Shown here piece after piece: positions 52,587 to 63,582 of a DNA stretch of 64,000 nt (position 1 is its first letter; every line of letters starts with the position of its first letter). Both the position numbers and the translations under genes were made by a program. Below the pieces are notes generated by a model. The model was not told the DNA's origin, did not search any database, and saw only the letters and a program-made list of their open reading frames with translations. The stretch is from an uncultured Verrucomicrobiota bacterium. Lineage in GTDB: Bacteria; Verrucomicrobiota; Verrucomicrobiia; Limisphaerales; UBA9464. The DNA lies in assembly GCA_903907995.1 (NCBI GenBank), contig CAIVQH010000041.1:124001-188000 (forward strand), in the 5' to 3' direction.

Positions 52587-53977
52587 AGCATTCCCTTTTC
52601 ATTCTCGGCCTGGGCGCGGTGATGGCCGGTTGTACCCTAGCGCCGAAATACGAACGCCCCGCCGCTCCAGTTGCCGGCACCTGGGCTAACGGCTCCCTCG
52701 CTACCACCACGACCAACCGCACCGCCGACCTCGACTGGCGTGAGTTCTTTGACGACCCGCGCCTGCGGCAGCTCATCACCGTCGCGCTCGCCAACAACCG
52801 CGACCTGCGGATCGCCGCGCTGCGGGTCGAGCAGGCGCGCGCCCAATACCGCATCCGCCGCTCGGACCTCTTTCCCAGCATCCAGGGCGACGCCAGCCTG
52901 CTGCGCAGCAAGGCCTCAGGCACGGTCTCCGAGTTCAACGGCGGCACCACCACCTCGGTGTACAGCGTGGATGTCGGCGCTTCCTACGAGGTGGATCTCT
53001 TCGGCCGCATCCGCAGCCTCAAGGCGGAGGCTCTGGAAGCCTATCTTTCCACGGAAGAGGCCCGCCGCAGTGTGCAGATCGCCCTCATCTCCGAGGTGGC
53101 AACCGAGTACCTGACGCAGCTCCGGCTGCGCGAGGCCAAGGCCGTCGCGGCGCAGACGTTGGAGGCGGTCCAGTACTCGTATGCGCTGATCAAGCGCAGC
53201 TTTGAACTGGGTGCGGCTTCAGAACTGGATCTGCGCACAGCCGAAGGTCAGATCCAGACGGTGCGGGTCAGCTCGGCGGATTTCCTCCGCCAACTGGCCG
53301 AGTCCGAGAACGCCCTCGTCGTGCTGATCGGCCAGCCGCTGCCAGGCGACCTGCCTTCCGGCCAGCCGTTCCAGCAACAGCGCCTGCTCACCGATCTGCC
53401 CGCCGGGATTCCCTCCGAAGTACTGCAACGCCGGCCCGACATCCTCGCCGCCGAGCACACCCTGAAGGCGGCCAACGCCGACATCGGCGCGGCCCGCGCG
53501 GCCTTTTTCCCCCGGATCATGCTGACCGGTTCCTACGGCACCGCCAGCGCCAAGCTCACGGACCTGTTCGCCGGGCCTTCCGAGACGTGGAGCTTCTCCC
53601 CGCAGATCACGGTGCCCATTTTCAATTACGGGGCCAACTTCGCCAAGCTCGACACCGCGAAGATCAGCCGCAGCATCGAGGTGGCCACCTACGAGAAGTC
53701 CATCCAGACCGCCTTCCGCGAGGTGGCCGACGCCCTGGCCGCCCGCTCCATCCTGGACGACAAGCTCAAGGCGCAGGAACTCCTCCTAGCCGCCCAGCAA
53801 AAGCGCTTCGACCTCACCAGCGCCCGCTACAAGCAGGGCGTGGACAGCTACCTCGACGTCCTCCTGGCCCAGCAGGATCTCTACTCTGCCCAGCAGAACC
53901 TCCTGCAGTTCCAGGCCGCCCGCCTGCTGAACGCCGTAGTGCTTTATCGCTCGCTGGGTGGCGGTTGGAAATCCTGA
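52583..53977 (+). CDS. RND outer-membrane factor (OprM/NodT family)
   Basis: 464 residues. Lipoprotein signal ([20 protein letters not shown], Cys at 17), then the TolC-like fold with two repeats of long helices: [40 protein letters not shown] and the second copy ending [40 protein letters not shown] is the classical NodT-family motif. It completes a self-contained tripartite exporter. Confidence 0.96.
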   Translation: MKHSLFILGLGAVMAGCTLAPKYERPAAPVAGTWANGSLATTTTNRTADLDWREFFDDPRLRQLITVALANNRDLRIAALRVEQARAQYRIRRSDLFPSIQGDASLLRSKASGTVSEFNGGTTTSVYSVDVGASYEVDLFGRIRSLKAEALEAYLSTEEARRSVQIALISEVATEYLTQLRLREAKAVAAQTLEAVQYSYALIKRSFELGAASELDLRTAEGQIQTVRVSSADFLRQLAESENALVVLIGQPLPGDLPSGQPFQQQRLLTDLPAGIPSEVLQRRPDILAAEHTLKAANADIGAARAAFFPRIMLTGSYGTASAKLTDLFAGPSETWSFSPQITVPIFNYGANFAKLDTAKISRSIEVATYEKSIQTAFREVADALAARSILDDKLKAQELLLAAQQKRFDLTSARYKQGVDSYLDVLLAQQDLYSAQQNLLQFQAARLLNAVVLYRSLGGGWKS

Positions 53978-54056
53978 TGAGGAGTGGGCGCCGGTGCTTT
54001 CCGATCTTCACCAGGAGTCAGCCTGGCCGGAAATTCCAAGACCGTCTGTTTGAGGC

Positions 54057-54920
54057 TTACTTCGGGCTCGTCGCGTGCGACTGCAGCCACGCGAGGTCCG
54101 CGCTCTTCGGATTGCTCACATTCACGAACTTGTGGAACTTCGTCTCCAGCGGCGGCTTGGTCCGGGCATCGTGCCAGGAGTGGATCTCCCCGTGGCCGTC
54201 CGCAAAGGTCGTCCCGCTGGCGCCGTTATGATAGCTCGCCGGGAAATTGACGATCTGCGCCCCCGCCCCGGTCGTCATGTCGATGGCGAAATAGCCGTCG
54301 TCGATGCTGTCGGAGCGTTCATCGAGGAACACCAGCGCATCGCTCGGTGAAAGTGGGACGATGTCACCCGTTTTGCCAAAGGTGCGAAAGCCCGGGTTCC
54401 ACGGCGGCGCGTTGGCGCCCATCCAGCAGTTCATCGCGATGCTGCGCACCCGCGGCAGCTTCGCCGCGCCGAACTTGGCGATGCTGCGGTCGGCAATGCA
54501 TTTGTAAACTGCGGCGGACTGCACGTAGATGCCGAGCTGAGAATAGCGCGGATCCAACAGGAAAACGGTATTGGTATTGTCCGTGTTGTTGGCGGCCTCG
54601 CCCTCCGGGCTCATCCAGCCGGTGATCCAGTTGCCGGCATTCGTGGCGTGGCTGGCCTGCTTCTGCCAGTCATCTCCCGGCAGGGCATCCCGCTGGTCCG
54701 TGGCATACATGATCCATCCGAGCTGCAGCTGCTTGAGATTGCTGAGGCAGTGAATTCCCTGAGCCTTGGTCTTCGCCTTGGAAAGCGCCGGCAGCAGCAT
54801 GCCCGCCAGGATGGCGATGATGGCGATGACGACCAGCAGCTCAATCAAAGTGAACCCGTCGCGAAGCACCCCGGCCATCGGATTGCGCCGGAGAGCGGAC
54901 CTGGTAAAGATTTGCGGCAT
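54057..54920 (-). CDS. Prepilin-type N-terminal protein with H-X9-DG tail (first)
   Basis: 287 residues. A prepilin peptidase site and helix ([20 protein letters not shown]) is preceded by a 20-residue leader. The soluble part contains [20 protein letters not shown] and a late [19 protein letters not shown], the His-x9-Asp-Gly motif of the Verrucomicrobia/Planctomycetes pseudopilin group. Many such genes are scattered in these genomes; function is unknown. It is adjacent to a paralogue on the same strand. Confidence 0.9.
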   Translation of the reverse strand: MPQIFTRSALRRNPMAGVLRDGFTLIELLVVIAIIAILAGMLLPALSKAKTKAQGIHCLSNLKQLQLGWIMYATDQRDALPGDDWQKQASHATNAGNWITGWMSPEGEAANNTDNTNTVFLLDPRYSQLGIYVQSAAVYKCIADRSIAKFGAAKLPRVRSIAMNCWMGANAPPWNPGFRTFGKTGDIVPLSPSDALVFLDERSDSIDDGYFAIDMTTGAGAQIVNFPASYHNGASGTTFADGHGEIHSWHDARTKPPLETKFHKFVNVSNPKSADLAWLQSHATSPK

Positions 54921-54961
54921 AAGACGATGGCTATAGCCGGTTTTCCGGGGGAATTGCGCGA

Positions 54962-55711
54962 CTACGGCGGATTGAAGTTCCCCGTGTTGGTCCGCCAGTA
55001 CTGCGTCACCGCCCAGTAATTGATCGGCGCCAGCGACCTCCCATACTTGAGGTAGCGGGAGCTGCCGTCGGCGAAGGCGTAGTTCGAGCCTGTGCCGTGG
55101 GCGCTGCCGATGCGGCCGTGGCGGCCATGCTCCAGCTCCTCGATGTCATCGCCCAGCTTGCCGTCGAGGAGGTCCATGTGGAAATGGCCGTGCAGCTTGT
55201 CCGAGCGCTTCTCGCCGAAGACAATCGTGTCGGAAGGTTCCTGCACCGCTGATTCCGGCACCGACAGCACGACGGTGTGGGCCATGTAGCTCGTGAAATC
55301 AGCCGCGCTGAGGGAGTCCTTAAAGTAATCGTTCCAGCCGTTCATGATGTAGCTGCGCGGTGAGTTGTCAGCGACGTGGTTCGTGTCGGGCGAGCCGAAC
55401 GTGTATGGGTTGGGCACGTCACTCAGGCAGCGCAGGATATTGGTCGCCTGATAGCCGGGCCGCAGGAGGGTTGGCCAGGCTGGCTGATACGTCCGGGGCA
55501 CATATTTCCCGTTGTGATCGCCCGTATAGAGCGTGTGCGCCAGGCCGAGCTGATGCAGGTTGTTCACGCAGGCGATGCGCTTCGCCGATTCCTTCGCCCC
55601 AGCGAGGGAAGGCAGCAGCATCCCCGCCAGAATCGCGATGATTGCAATGACCACCAGCAGCTCGATGAGCGTGAAGGCGCGCCGGTGGTCGGGCTGATAC
55701 CGGGTGAGCAT
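54962..55711 (-). CDS. Prepilin-type N-terminal protein with H-X9-DG tail (second)
   Basis: About 249 residues from ATG 55711 ([20 protein letters not shown]). The pilin helix is nearly identical to that of the first copy. The soluble part shows [40 protein letters not shown] and the tail [20 protein letters not shown]. It is divergent from the DUF1549/DUF1553 gene. The open frame continues upstream but into the divergent gene's promoter region. Confidence 0.88.
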   Translation of the reverse strand: MLTRYQPDHRRAFTLIELLVVIAIIAILAGMLLPSLAGAKESAKRIACVNNLHQLGLAHTLYTGDHNGKYVPRTYQPAWPTLLRPGYQATNILRCLSDVPNPYTFGSPDTNHVADNSPRSYIMNGWNDYFKDSLSAADFTSYMAHTVVLSVPESAVQEPSDTIVFGEKRSDKLHGHFHMDLLDGKLGDDIEELEHGRHGRIGSAHGTGSNYAFADGSSRYLKYGRSLAPINYWAVTQYWRTNTGNFNPP

Positions 55712-55829
55712 GGTCGAGTCTGGACGCAACCCGGTCCGGAAAGCTTCAAAAATAACTCCGAAGATACCTTCGCTTCCCGGCGTCATAAGCGCGTTCCTGA
55801 AAGCACCTTGGCTCCAACCGACGACCTTT

Positions 55830-57647
55830 GTGCCCGGCTGCCGGCTTGCCGCTGCCGTATTGGCCATGCTTTGCCTGTGGCCGGTTTCCGCCGGCGAACC
55901 CGTCCGCAAGGCGGACCACTGGGCCTTTCAACCGCTGAAAAAGGCCCCGCTGCCGGCGGTCCACGATTCGCGGTGGATGCGTTCGCCCATCGACCGTTTC
56001 ATCCTTGCCCGACTGGAGCGCGAGCATCTGCCGCCTTCGCCCGAAGCCGACCGCCCGACGCTCATCCGCCGCCTGAGCCTGGATCTGACCGGCCTGCCGC
56101 CCACCACTTCAGAAACGGATGCATTTCGCGCCGATCCGGCACCGGGAGCTTATGAACGGCTCGTGGACCGCCTGCTGGCTTCGCCGCATTTTGGCGAGCG
56201 TTGGGGCCGCCATTGGCTTGATCTCGCCCGCTACGCGGACAGCAGCGGCTACCAGGTGGACCGCGAACGCCCCTGGGCGTGGGTCTATCGCGACTGGGTG
56301 ATCGACTCCTTCAACCGCGACCAGCCTTTCGACCAGTTCACGATCGAGCAGCTCGCCGGCGATCTGTTGCCCAGCCCGACGCCCGACCAGCTAATCGCCA
56401 CCGGTTTTCACCGCCTGACCCTGAGCAACCACGAGGATGGCATTGATCCTGCCGAATTCGTGGCCAAGGCCAAGGTGGACCGGGTGGCCACGACCGGCCT
56501 GGTCTGGCTCGGGCTGACCCTGGGCTGTGCCGAATGCCATTCGCACAAATACGACCCCATCAGCCAGCGCGAATTCTACCAGACGTACGCCTTCTTCAAC
56601 GCGACCGAGGAGCGCGACTTGCCCCTGCCCGATGGGCGCACCGCCTACACGCTGGCCCGCCTGACCAATGCCCCGAAGACCTTCGTCCACGTGCGCGGCG
56701 ATTATCAGCGCCACGGCGACGAAGTGCAGCCCGCCTTTCTGCAGGTCGTGAGCACGCGGGTCCGCCCGCCGGAGCCGGAGGTGACGTCGCCCACCCGCTT
56801 GGATCTCGCCCGCTGGCTGGTGGCGCCGGAAAATCCGCTGACCGCGCGGGTCGCCGTGAATCACCTGTGGCTGCACCTGTTCGGGCGCGGCCTCGTCGCC
56901 ACCACAGAAGATTTCGGAGTGCGGGGCGAGCCTCCCACGCACCCGAAACTGCTCGACTGGCTGGCTGGTGAGTTCCAGCGCTCCGGCTGGAGCCGCAAAC
57001 AACTTATCCGCCTAATCGTTACCTCCTCGGCCTACCGACAGTCGTCGCATGTGCGGCCGGAACTGCTGGCGCGCGATCCTGATAACCGGCTGCTGGCCCG
57101 GCAGGGACGCTTCCGGCTCGAAAGCGAAGTCCTCCGCGACGAGGCCCTCACCGTGTCCGGCCTGCTCAATCCCCGGATCGGCGGGAAAAGCTTCCGGCCG
57201 CATCTGCCCGACGATGTGAAGTGGCTCAGCACCGCCGGAGCGTGGAGCTGGACCGACGACACCGGTCCCGACCTGCAACGCCGCAGCCTCTATATTTACG
57301 CCCAGCGCACCGTGGCGCATCCGCTTTTGCCCACCTTTGATCAGGCGGATTCAAGCCAGACCTGCACCCGCCGCGAACGCTCCGACAATCCCCTGCAGGC
57401 GCTGACCCTGCTGAACAACGAGACCTTCACCGCCTGTGCCCGCGCCTTGGCCACGCGCATCGCAGCGGAGCCGGCCGACCAAATCCGTTACGCCTTGCGT
57501 ACCTGTCTCGGCCGCGAGCCGGAGCGCGAGGAGCTGAAGCGCCTGAATGAGCTGACCGCGAAAACCCGCGCGGTGGCGCCTACAAACGAATTCCCCATCC
57601 TCGCGCAAACCCTCCTGAACCTCGACGAGTTCCTGACCCGCGAATGA
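55830..57647 (+). CDS. DUF1549/DUF1553 protein (PSD1 family), short form
   Basis: About 605 residues from GTG 55830, chosen because it opens a signal peptide ([20 protein letters not shown]). An ATG at 55704 would overlap the divergent gene's start. DUF1549: [55 protein letters not shown] and a CxxCH in [23 protein letters not shown]1553: [40 protein letters not shown] and [18 protein letters not shown]. The N-terminal cytochrome domain of long PSD1 proteins is absent. The role is unknown, but it is regularly paired with DUF1501. Confidence 0.9.
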   Translation: MPGCRLAAAVLAMLCLWPVSAGEPVRKADHWAFQPLKKAPLPAVHDSRWMRSPIDRFILARLEREHLPPSPEADRPTLIRRLSLDLTGLPPTTSETDAFRADPAPGAYERLVDRLLASPHFGERWGRHWLDLARYADSSGYQVDRERPWAWVYRDWVIDSFNRDQPFDQFTIEQLAGDLLPSPTPDQLIATGFHRLTLSNHEDGIDPAEFVAKAKVDRVATTGLVWLGLTLGCAECHSHKYDPISQREFYQTYAFFNATEERDLPLPDGRTAYTLARLTNAPKTFVHVRGDYQRHGDEVQPAFLQVVSTRVRPPEPEVTSPTRLDLARWLVAPENPLTARVAVNHLWLHLFGRGLVATTEDFGVRGEPPTHPKLLDWLAGEFQRSGWSRKQLIRLIVTSSAYRQSSHVRPELLARDPDNRLLARQGRFRLESEVLRDEALTVSGLLNPRIGGKSFRPHLPDDVKWLSTAGAWSWTDDTGPDLQRRSLYIYAQRTVAHPLLPTFDQADSSQTCTRRERSDNPLQALTLLNNETFTACARALATRIAAEPADQIRYALRTCLGREPEREELKRLNELTAKTRAVAPTNEFPILAQTLLNLDEFLTRE

Positions 57648-57715
57648 GCACCTGCCCTGAGCGCACTTTTTCATGGGAGTTGATGGTCGCCGATTCGGAG
57701 GCAGCGCGGCCTGGG

Positions 57716-57849
57716 GTAGCGCAGATTTGCAATCTGCTGTATCGCAGGTTTGCAACCTGCACCGGCCTAAGGCTTTCCCGTGCGCGTCCGAGCATTCCGG
57801 CCCTGCCGATTGAAAATCGGCGATACAGCAGAATACAATTCTGCGCTAC
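57716..57849. repeat. Nested-hairpin inverted-repeat element (GTAGCGCAGATT type)
   Basis: Outer arms 57716-57745 and 57820-57849 are near reverse complements. Inside are four perfect 7-bp hairpins with 3-nt loops: GCAGATT-TGC-AATCTGC (57721-57737), GCAGGTT-TGC-AACCTGC (57744-57760), GCCGATT-GAA-AATCGGC (57805-57821) and GCAGAAT-ACA-ATTCTGC (57828-57844). Stem sequences differ while pairing is kept, which implies selection on structure. It lies in the 297-bp gap between the PSD1 gene and the first DUF1501 gene. Confidence 0.9.
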
Positions 57850-57883
57850 TTCCCTAAAGCTTCCGCATCCGACATCTCCCTGC

Positions 57884-57940
57884 TTCGCGTCTTCGCGTCT
57901 TGGCTGTTTTCTTTCCGGCTCCCCGCTCCCCGCTCCGCGC
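57884..57940. repeat. CTTCGCGT octamer and CTCCCCG heptamer repeats
   Basis: cttcgcgt, cttcgcgt, cttggc (57884-57905), then ctccccg, ctccccg, ctccgcg just before the DUF1501 ATG at 57945. Confidence 0.6.
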
Positions 57941-57944
57941 TTCT

Positions 57945-59429
57945 ATGAGCCTTGACCCCATTGACATCGCCCGGATCACGCGTCGCGACTTCCTCGTGAA
58001 CGCCGCGCGCGGCGTCGGTGGGCTGGCGTTCGCCTCGCTGCTGGGCCGCGATGGCCTGCTCGCCGCCGGTGCGGGGCTGCCCGGCGCGGTGCCGGCCGCC
58101 CACCTGCCCCACTTCGCTCCGCGCGCCAAGAACTGCATCTTCCTCTACATGGAAGGCGGCGTCAGCCAGGTGGACCTGTTTGACCCGAAGCCCAAGCTCA
58201 ACGAACTGCACGGCCAGAAGCTGCCCGAATCGTTCACCAAGAACGTCCGCTTCGCCTTCATCCAGAAGGACAGTGCCGTGATCCTGGGCTCGCCGAATCC
58301 CTTCCGCCGCTACGGCCAGTGCGGCCACGAAATGAGCGGCCTGCTGCCCCACATCGGCCGCCACGCCGATGACATTGCCTTGGTGCGCTCCATGCACACC
58401 GAGGCGTTTAACCATCATCCGGGCGAGCTGCTGATGTATTCGGGCTCGATGTCGCTCGGCCGTCCCAGCGTGGGTTCATGGATTAACTACGCGCTGGGCA
58501 GTCCGTCGCAGAACCTGCCCGGCTACGTCGTCCTCACGGCGGGTCGCGCGCCGAGCGGCGGGAACACGATGTTCAGCAGCGGCTTCCTGCCCTCCAACTT
58601 CGCCGGCGTGCCCTTTCGTGCCCAGGGCGAGCCGGTTCAGGATCTCAACACACCCGCCGAACTCAGCCCCGAGGCGCGCCACCTCGGGCTCGAAGCCCTC
58701 CGCGACCTGAATGCGCTGCGGCAGAAAGCCGTGGGTGATCCCGAAATCGCCTCCCGCATCGCGAGCTACGAGCTGGCCGCCCGCATGCAGGTCGCCGCGC
58801 CGGAACTGACCGACCTGTCGCGTGAACCGGAAGCCCTCCGCGCCGCCTACGGCGTGGAACGCGACGCTGCCGGATTGAAAACCCAGCGCGGCGGCGGTCC
58901 CGATGCCTTCAAGACCTTTGCGAAGAACTGCCTCCTCGCCCGGCGCATGGTCGAGCGCGGGGTCCGGTTTGTGGCCATCCACCACGCCTCCTGGGATCAC
59001 CACAATGACCTCGAATCCGACATGCAGTTCAACTGCCGCGTCGTGGACCAGCCCGTGGGCGCATTGCTGGCCGACCTGAAGCAGCGCGGGCTGCTGGATG
59101 AGACCCTGGTCGTCTGGGCCAGCGAGTTTGGCCGCACGCCGCTGGGGGAAAACCGACCCGGCTTTGCCAAGGTCAGCGGGCGCGACCACCATCCCTTTGC
59201 CTACAGCATGTGGATGGCCGGCGGTGGCATCCGGGGCGGCCAGGTGATCGGCTCCACCGATGACATCGGCTGGAATGTCGCGAGCGAACCGGTCCATGTG
59301 CATGACTTCCACGCCACGATGCTCCACCTTTTCGGCCTCAACCACGAGAAGCTCACCTATCGTCACCAGGGCCGGGACTTCCGCTTGACCGACGTGGCGG
59401 GCGAAGTGGTAAGGAAGCTGATCGCCTGA
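57945..59429 (+). CDS. DUF1501 protein (first)
   Basis: About 494 residues, alkaline-phosphatase/sulfatase-like fold. It starts with a probable Tat signal (ARITRRDFLVNAARGVGGLA). Landmarks are CIFLYMEGGVSQVDLFDPKP, VRFVAIHHASWDHHNDLESD, LVVWASEFGRTPLGENRPGF and the metal-site-like GRDHHPFAYSMWMAGGGIRG. It is downstream of the PSD1 gene, as is usual, so the pair probably works together in the periplasm. The reaction is unknown. It is more diverged from the three DUF1501 copies that follow. Confidence 0.92.
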   Translation: MSLDPIDIARITRRDFLVNAARGVGGLAFASLLGRDGLLAAGAGLPGAVPAAHLPHFAPRAKNCIFLYMEGGVSQVDLFDPKPKLNELHGQKLPESFTKNVRFAFIQKDSAVILGSPNPFRRYGQCGHEMSGLLPHIGRHADDIALVRSMHTEAFNHHPGELLMYSGSMSLGRPSVGSWINYALGSPSQNLPGYVVLTAGRAPSGGNTMFSSGFLPSNFAGVPFRAQGEPVQDLNTPAELSPEARHLGLEALRDLNALRQKAVGDPEIASRIASYELAARMQVAAPELTDLSREPEALRAAYGVERDAAGLKTQRGGGPDAFKTFAKNCLLARRMVERGVRFVAIHHASWDHHNDLESDMQFNCRVVDQPVGALLADLKQRGLLDETLVVWASEFGRTPLGENRPGFAKVSGRDHHPFAYSMWMAGGGIRGGQVIGSTDDIGWNVASEPVHVHDFHATMLHLFGLNHEKLTYRHQGRDFRLTDVAGEVVRKLIA

Positions 59430-59560
59430 CGGGCAGGATTGGGTTGAACACGGCGGCCCAAAAAAACTTCTAATTCCCCGGTTCCGGGGCTTGCCACGTT
59501 GCACGAATAAGGCGAAAAGATGGACCGTAAAGTTCCCCGAAACGTGTCCCTGAGAAGAAC

Positions 59561-60922
59561 ATGCTAAAAATCCTCGGACCAAAGCCTGCTCACAGCGGCT
59601 TCTGTGACGGTGTGTCGCGGCGCAATTTCCTGCGCATCGGCGCGCTCGGTCTCGGCGGTCTTGCCCTGCCCCAGTTGCTCAATGCCGAGGCCGCCGCCGG
59701 CATCCGTTCGGCCGGCAATCAGCACAAGGCGGTCATCATGATTTTCCTGCCCGGTGGCCCGAGCCATCAGGACATGTTCGACCTGAAGCAGGACGCGCCG
59801 GCCGAGGTACGGGGCGAGTTCAAGCCGATCGCCACGAACGTCCCAGGCATCCAGATTTGCGAGCACCTGCCGAAGCTCGCCCAGCTCGCCGACAAGTATT
59901 CCCTGATTCGCTCCATCATCGGCTGCAACGGGGATCATTACGCCGTTCAGTGTCTCACCGGTCGCGACAGCCGGAACATGCCTCCGGGCGGCTGGCCGGC
60001 GCTGGGCTCGGTGCTGTCCAGGCTTCAAGGCGCAGTGGATCCATCCATTCCGCCCTTCGTCGGTCTTTCGCCCAAGATGGGGCACGAGGAATGGTCCGAG
60101 AACGGCAAGCCGGGTTTCCTTGGCGTTGGCCATGCCCCTTTCCAGCCGAACAAGGGTGGCGGCTCCGAGGACATGACGCTCAAGGGGCTCACCCTCGACC
60201 GGCTCAGCGACCGCCGGTCGCTCCTCAAGAGCCTCGACCAGTTCCGTCGCGATGCAGATTCGACCGGCATGATGGATGGGCTCGACGCCTTCAACCAGCA
60301 GGCCTTCGGCATCCTCACCTCCAGCAAGCTCGCCGACGCCCTCGACCTCAAGAAGGAGGATCCGAAAATCGTCGAGAGCTACGGCAAGGGCGATCCGCGC
60401 AACCGCGACGACGGCGGTCCGAAGCTGATGGAGCAGTTCCTCGTCGCCCGTCGCCTGGTGGAGGCCGGCGCGCGCTGCGTCACGCTCGCTTTCAGCCGCT
60501 GGGACCATCACGGCGACAACTTCGGCGCGCTGCGCCAGGACCTCCCGCTGCTCGACCAGGGCCTGAGCGCGTTGATCCGCGACCTGCATGACCGTGGTCT
60601 CGACAAGGACGTCAGCGTGGTCGTCTGGGGCGAATTTGGCCGTACGCCGACCATCAACAAGGATGCCGGCCGCGACCACTGGCCGCGCGTGAGCTGCGCG
60701 CTGGTCGCCGGCGGCGGCATGAAGCACGGCCAGATCATCGGCGCCACCGACCGCCTCGGCGGCGAGGCCTCCGAGCGCCCCGTCCAGTTCGGGGAGGTCT
60801 TTGCCACGCTCTACCAGAACCTCGGCCTCGACGTGAACAAGATCACGATCCCCGACCTCACCGGCCGCCCGCAGTTCCTCGTGGACAACGGCTACCAGCC
60901 GATGAAGGAGCTGGTGGGGTGA
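59561..60922 (+). CDS. DUF1501 protein (second)
   Basis: 453 residues with a Tat signal ([20 protein letters not shown]). [60 protein letters not shown] and [20 protein letters not shown] are the family landmarks. It ends [20 protein letters not shown], nearly shared with the third copy, so the two arose by recent tandem duplication. A short CCCCGG-TT-CCGGGG palindrome (59476-59489) lies in the spacer before it. Confidence 0.92.
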   Translation: MLKILGPKPAHSGFCDGVSRRNFLRIGALGLGGLALPQLLNAEAAAGIRSAGNQHKAVIMIFLPGGPSHQDMFDLKQDAPAEVRGEFKPIATNVPGIQICEHLPKLAQLADKYSLIRSIIGCNGDHYAVQCLTGRDSRNMPPGGWPALGSVLSRLQGAVDPSIPPFVGLSPKMGHEEWSENGKPGFLGVGHAPFQPNKGGGSEDMTLKGLTLDRLSDRRSLLKSLDQFRRDADSTGMMDGLDAFNQQAFGILTSSKLADALDLKKEDPKIVESYGKGDPRNRDDGGPKLMEQFLVARRLVEAGARCVTLAFSRWDHHGDNFGALRQDLPLLDQGLSALIRDLHDRGLDKDVSVVVWGEFGRTPTINKDAGRDHWPRVSCALVAGGGMKHGQIIGATDRLGGEASERPVQFGEVFATLYQNLGLDVNKITIPDLTGRPQFLVDNGYQPMKELVG

Positions 60923-60975
60923 GAATGCTTTCTCCTACGAACCCAGTTCCATAATCACGACCGAATCATGATCCT

Positions 60976-61620
60976 ATGAAAACGTTGTTTGCAGTGTTGC
61001 CGGTGAGTGGCCTGTTCGTCTTCACGTCCGCCGCGGCGATTTTCAGCGACACGTTTGATTCCGGCCCTTCTCCGTCCTGGGGCAATGAGGTGGGGAACTG
61101 GACCGCTTCGGGCGGGGTTTATTTTGCGCAGGCGCCGAACAACGCCCCGCCCACCTATTCGAGTCTCCCCTTCAATCTTCAAGATTTCAGCATCGACCTG
61201 GACATCAACCATGTTCAGGACGGTGGCGTATGGCTTCGCAGCAGCGACAATCAGAATGGCGTCCTGCTCGTGACCGGCGCCGCCCCCAACGGGCTCTATT
61301 GGCATGTGATTTCTGGCGGAGTGGTCTCGCCCCGATTGAATATCGCCAGCGGACTGTTTACCGACGGGGTCAGCGACGCCCACTTGCACATCACGGTTTC
61401 CGGCGACACCTATTCGGTCTTCGTCAACGGGGCCCTGACGCCGGCAACCACCCTGACCGACAGCACTTTCAGCAGCGGCAAGATCGCCCTCTACGATTTC
61501 AGCCCCCAGACCTTCGACAATGTGACGGTCGTTCCTGAACCCTCGTCCGTGTTCGTCGCCTCCCTGTTGCTGCTGGGTTGCGGTGCGTGGCGGGCAGTTC
61601 GTCGCCACAGGCCTTTGTAG
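60976..61620 (+). CDS. PEP-CTERM sorting-domain protein
   Basis: 214 residues with a signal peptide (TLFAVLPVSGLFVFTSAAAI). The middle is a concanavalin-like beta domain (DTFDSGPSPSWGNEVGNWTA). The C-terminus is the PEP-CTERM signal: VPEPSSVFVASLLLLGCGAW then RAVRRHRPL, cut and sorted by an exosortase not present in the window. It sits between two near-duplicate DUF1501 genes and may be inserted or part of the same exported set. Confidence 0.9.
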   Translation: MKTLFAVLPVSGLFVFTSAAAIFSDTFDSGPSPSWGNEVGNWTASGGVYFAQAPNNAPPTYSSLPFNLQDFSIDLDINHVQDGGVWLRSSDNQNGVLLVTGAAPNGLYWHVISGGVVSPRLNIASGLFTDGVSDAHLHITVSGDTYSVFVNGALTPATTLTDSTFSSGKIALYDFSPQTFDNVTVVPEPSSVFVASLLLLGCGAWRAVRRHRPL

Positions 61621-61631
61621 TCCGATCCACC

Positions 61632-62969
61632 ATGCTCACCATTCCTGGCCAATCAAAGCGGTTCTGTGACGGGTTTTCGCGCCGCAATTTCCTGCGCATC
61701 GGCGCGTTGGGCATGGGTGGATTGGCGCTGCCACAATTGCTCCAGGCTGAGGCTGCGTCCGGCCTCCGTTCCGGCCACAAGGCGGTCATCATGATCTACC
61801 TGCCGGGCGGGCCGCCGCACCAGGACACCTTTGATCTCAAGATGGACGCCCCGGCGGAAATCCGGGGCGAGTTCAAACCAATCCCTACCAGCGTCCCCGG
61901 CTTCCAGATCTGCGAACATCTGCCGCGCCTCGCGAAGTGCGCGGACCAGTATGCCCTCATCCGTTCCCTGTCGGACGCGGTGGATGACCACTCGGACTTC
62001 ATGTGCCAGACCGGCCGTCGCAAGAACCAGCAGCCACCGGGCGGCTGGCCCTCGTTTGGCTCGTGTGTCTCGCGCGTTCTGGGCGCGGCGGATCCGGCGG
62101 TGCCCGCCTTTGTCGGCCTCGAACCCCGGATGCAGCACCGGCCTTATAACGCCGCCACCGCCGGCTATGCGGGTGTGGCGCACGATGCTTTCCGGCCCGC
62201 CGCCGACGCCAAGTCCGACATGGTGCTCAACGGCATCACTACGGACCGCCTCGCCGACCGTCGTTCGCTGCTGACCGCCTTCGACAAGTTTCGCCGCGAC
62301 GTAGATGCCAGCGGCCTGATGTCCGGGCTCGATGGCTTCAATGAACAGGCCTTCGGCATGCTCACCTCGAGCCGGCTGCTCGAGGCGCTGAGCGTCGAAA
62401 AGGAATCCGCCGCGCTCCGTGAGCGCTACGGCAAGGGCGACATCAAAGTTCACGGCGACGCCGCGCCGATGATGAACGAGCAGTTCCTCGTGGCCCGCCG
62501 CCTGGTCGAGGCTGGTGCCCGCTTCGTGACGGTCGCCTACGGCTTCTGGGATTATCACGGCAACAACTTCGGCAATGCCCGCAATGACCTGCCGATGCTC
62601 GATCAGGGCGTAAGCGCGCTGCTGGAAGATTTGAAGCAGCGCGGCCTCGACAAGGACGTCAGCGTGCTGATGTGGAGCGAATTTGGCCGTTCCCCCACGA
62701 TTAACAAGGACGCCGGCCGCGACCACTGGCCGCGCGCCAACTGCGCCCTGCTCGCCGGCGGCGGCATGAAGGTCGGCCAGGTCATCGGTGCCACCGACCG
62801 CCTCGGCGGCGAACCGAGCGAGCGCCCGGTGCAATACGGCGAAGTGTTCGCCACGCTGTACCAGAACCTCGGCATCGACGTGAACAAGGTGACGATCCCC
62901 GACCTCACGGGCCGCCCGCAATATCTCGTCCCCGACGGCTGCCAGCCCATGAAGGAACTCGTGGGATGA
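61632..62969 (+). CDS. DUF1501 protein (third)
   Basis: About 445 residues from ATG 61632 with a Tat signal ([20 protein letters not shown]). It shares the landmarks of the second copy: [60 protein letters not shown] and the end [20 protein letters not shown]. The His pair in WDHH of the other copies is WDYH here, a change at a likely metal or active site. A cassette with a GxxExxY gene follows directly. Confidence 0.92.
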   Translation: MLTIPGQSKRFCDGFSRRNFLRIGALGMGGLALPQLLQAEAASGLRSGHKAVIMIYLPGGPPHQDTFDLKMDAPAEIRGEFKPIPTSVPGFQICEHLPRLAKCADQYALIRSLSDAVDDHSDFMCQTGRRKNQQPPGGWPSFGSCVSRVLGAADPAVPAFVGLEPRMQHRPYNAATAGYAGVAHDAFRPAADAKSDMVLNGITTDRLADRRSLLTAFDKFRRDVDASGLMSGLDGFNEQAFGMLTSSRLLEALSVEKESAALRERYGKGDIKVHGDAAPMMNEQFLVARRLVEAGARFVTVAYGFWDYHGNNFGNARNDLPMLDQGVSALLEDLKQRGLDKDVSVLMWSEFGRSPTINKDAGRDHWPRANCALLAGGGMKVGQVIGATDRLGGEPSERPVQYGEVFATLYQNLGIDVNKVTIPDLTGRPQYLVPDGCQPMKELVG

Positions 62970-62980
62970 AGAAGACGGGA

Positions 62981-63133
62981 ATGAACAACGAAGACGCAAA
63001 GACGCGAAGAGAAAGCTCAAGGAACCAAGCCTGATGCCAGCCCCGCCCAACACCCTCTCGCCCTGCTTCGTGCCTTTGCGTCTTTGTTGTTTTCTTCTCG
63101 GAATGAACGACGAAGGCGTTAAGGCGCGAATGG
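62981..63133. repeat. Left flank of the GxxExxY cassette: GAAGACGC octamers in both orientations
   Basis: Forward copy 62981-63012 (tgaacaacgaagacgcaaag, then acgcgaag; 8-nt period). Reverse copy 63074-63101 (ctttgcgtctttgttgtttt onward). Second forward copy 63101-63133 (gaatgaacgacgaaggcgtt, then aaggcgcgaa) ending just before the GxxExxY start. Confidence 0.82.
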
Positions 63134-63141
63134 GACAATGA

Positions 63142-63582
63142 ATGATGCCCTTGGCGTTTCCAGAACAGCCGTTGAGGAAGGTGAACGTATCACCGGAAGT
63201 CGAAGCGCTGGCCTCGGTGGCAGTTCGCGCTGCCTTCGATGTTCACAAGGAACTAGGTGCGGGCTTGCTGGAGAACGTTTATGAGGCGGCGTTTGCCCAT
63301 GAACTGGAATTGCGCGGTGTTCGCCATAAGCGACAAGTGCCAATCTCAGTCACCTATAAAGGACGGGGTATGGACCTCGGTTTTCGGGCTGACGTCATTT
63401 TGGAAGAAAGGCTCTTGGTCGAATTGAAAGCCGTCGAACAAGTCATCCCGGTGCATAAGGCACAGGTTATCACTTATCTGAAAATCCTGAATTTCCCGCT
63501 TGGACTGCTCATCAATTTCAACGAAGTCCTGATTAAAAACGGCATCGATCGTGTCCTGAACCTCAATCATCGCATTTCTTAG
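63142..63582 (+). CDS. GxxExxY protein
   Basis: 146 residues. The defining motif is ELGAGLLENVYEAAFAHEL (Gly41, Glu44, Tyr47). It is followed by MDLGFRADVILEERLLVELK, where Asp84 and Glu94-x-Lys96 fit a PD-(D/E)XK nuclease core, and LKILNFPLGLLINFNE near the end. The family is small, sporadically distributed and of unknown function. The gene is bracketed by inverted copies of an 8-nt-period repeat and interrupts an array of DUF1501 genes, which suggests it is a mobile or transmitted cassette. Confidence 0.92.
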   Translation: MMPLAFPEQPLRKVNVSPEVEALASVAVRAAFDVHKELGAGLLENVYEAAFAHELELRGVRHKRQVPISVTYKGRGMDLGFRADVILEERLLVELKAVEQVIPVHKAQVITYLKILNFPLGLLINFNEVLIKNGIDRVLNLNHRIS

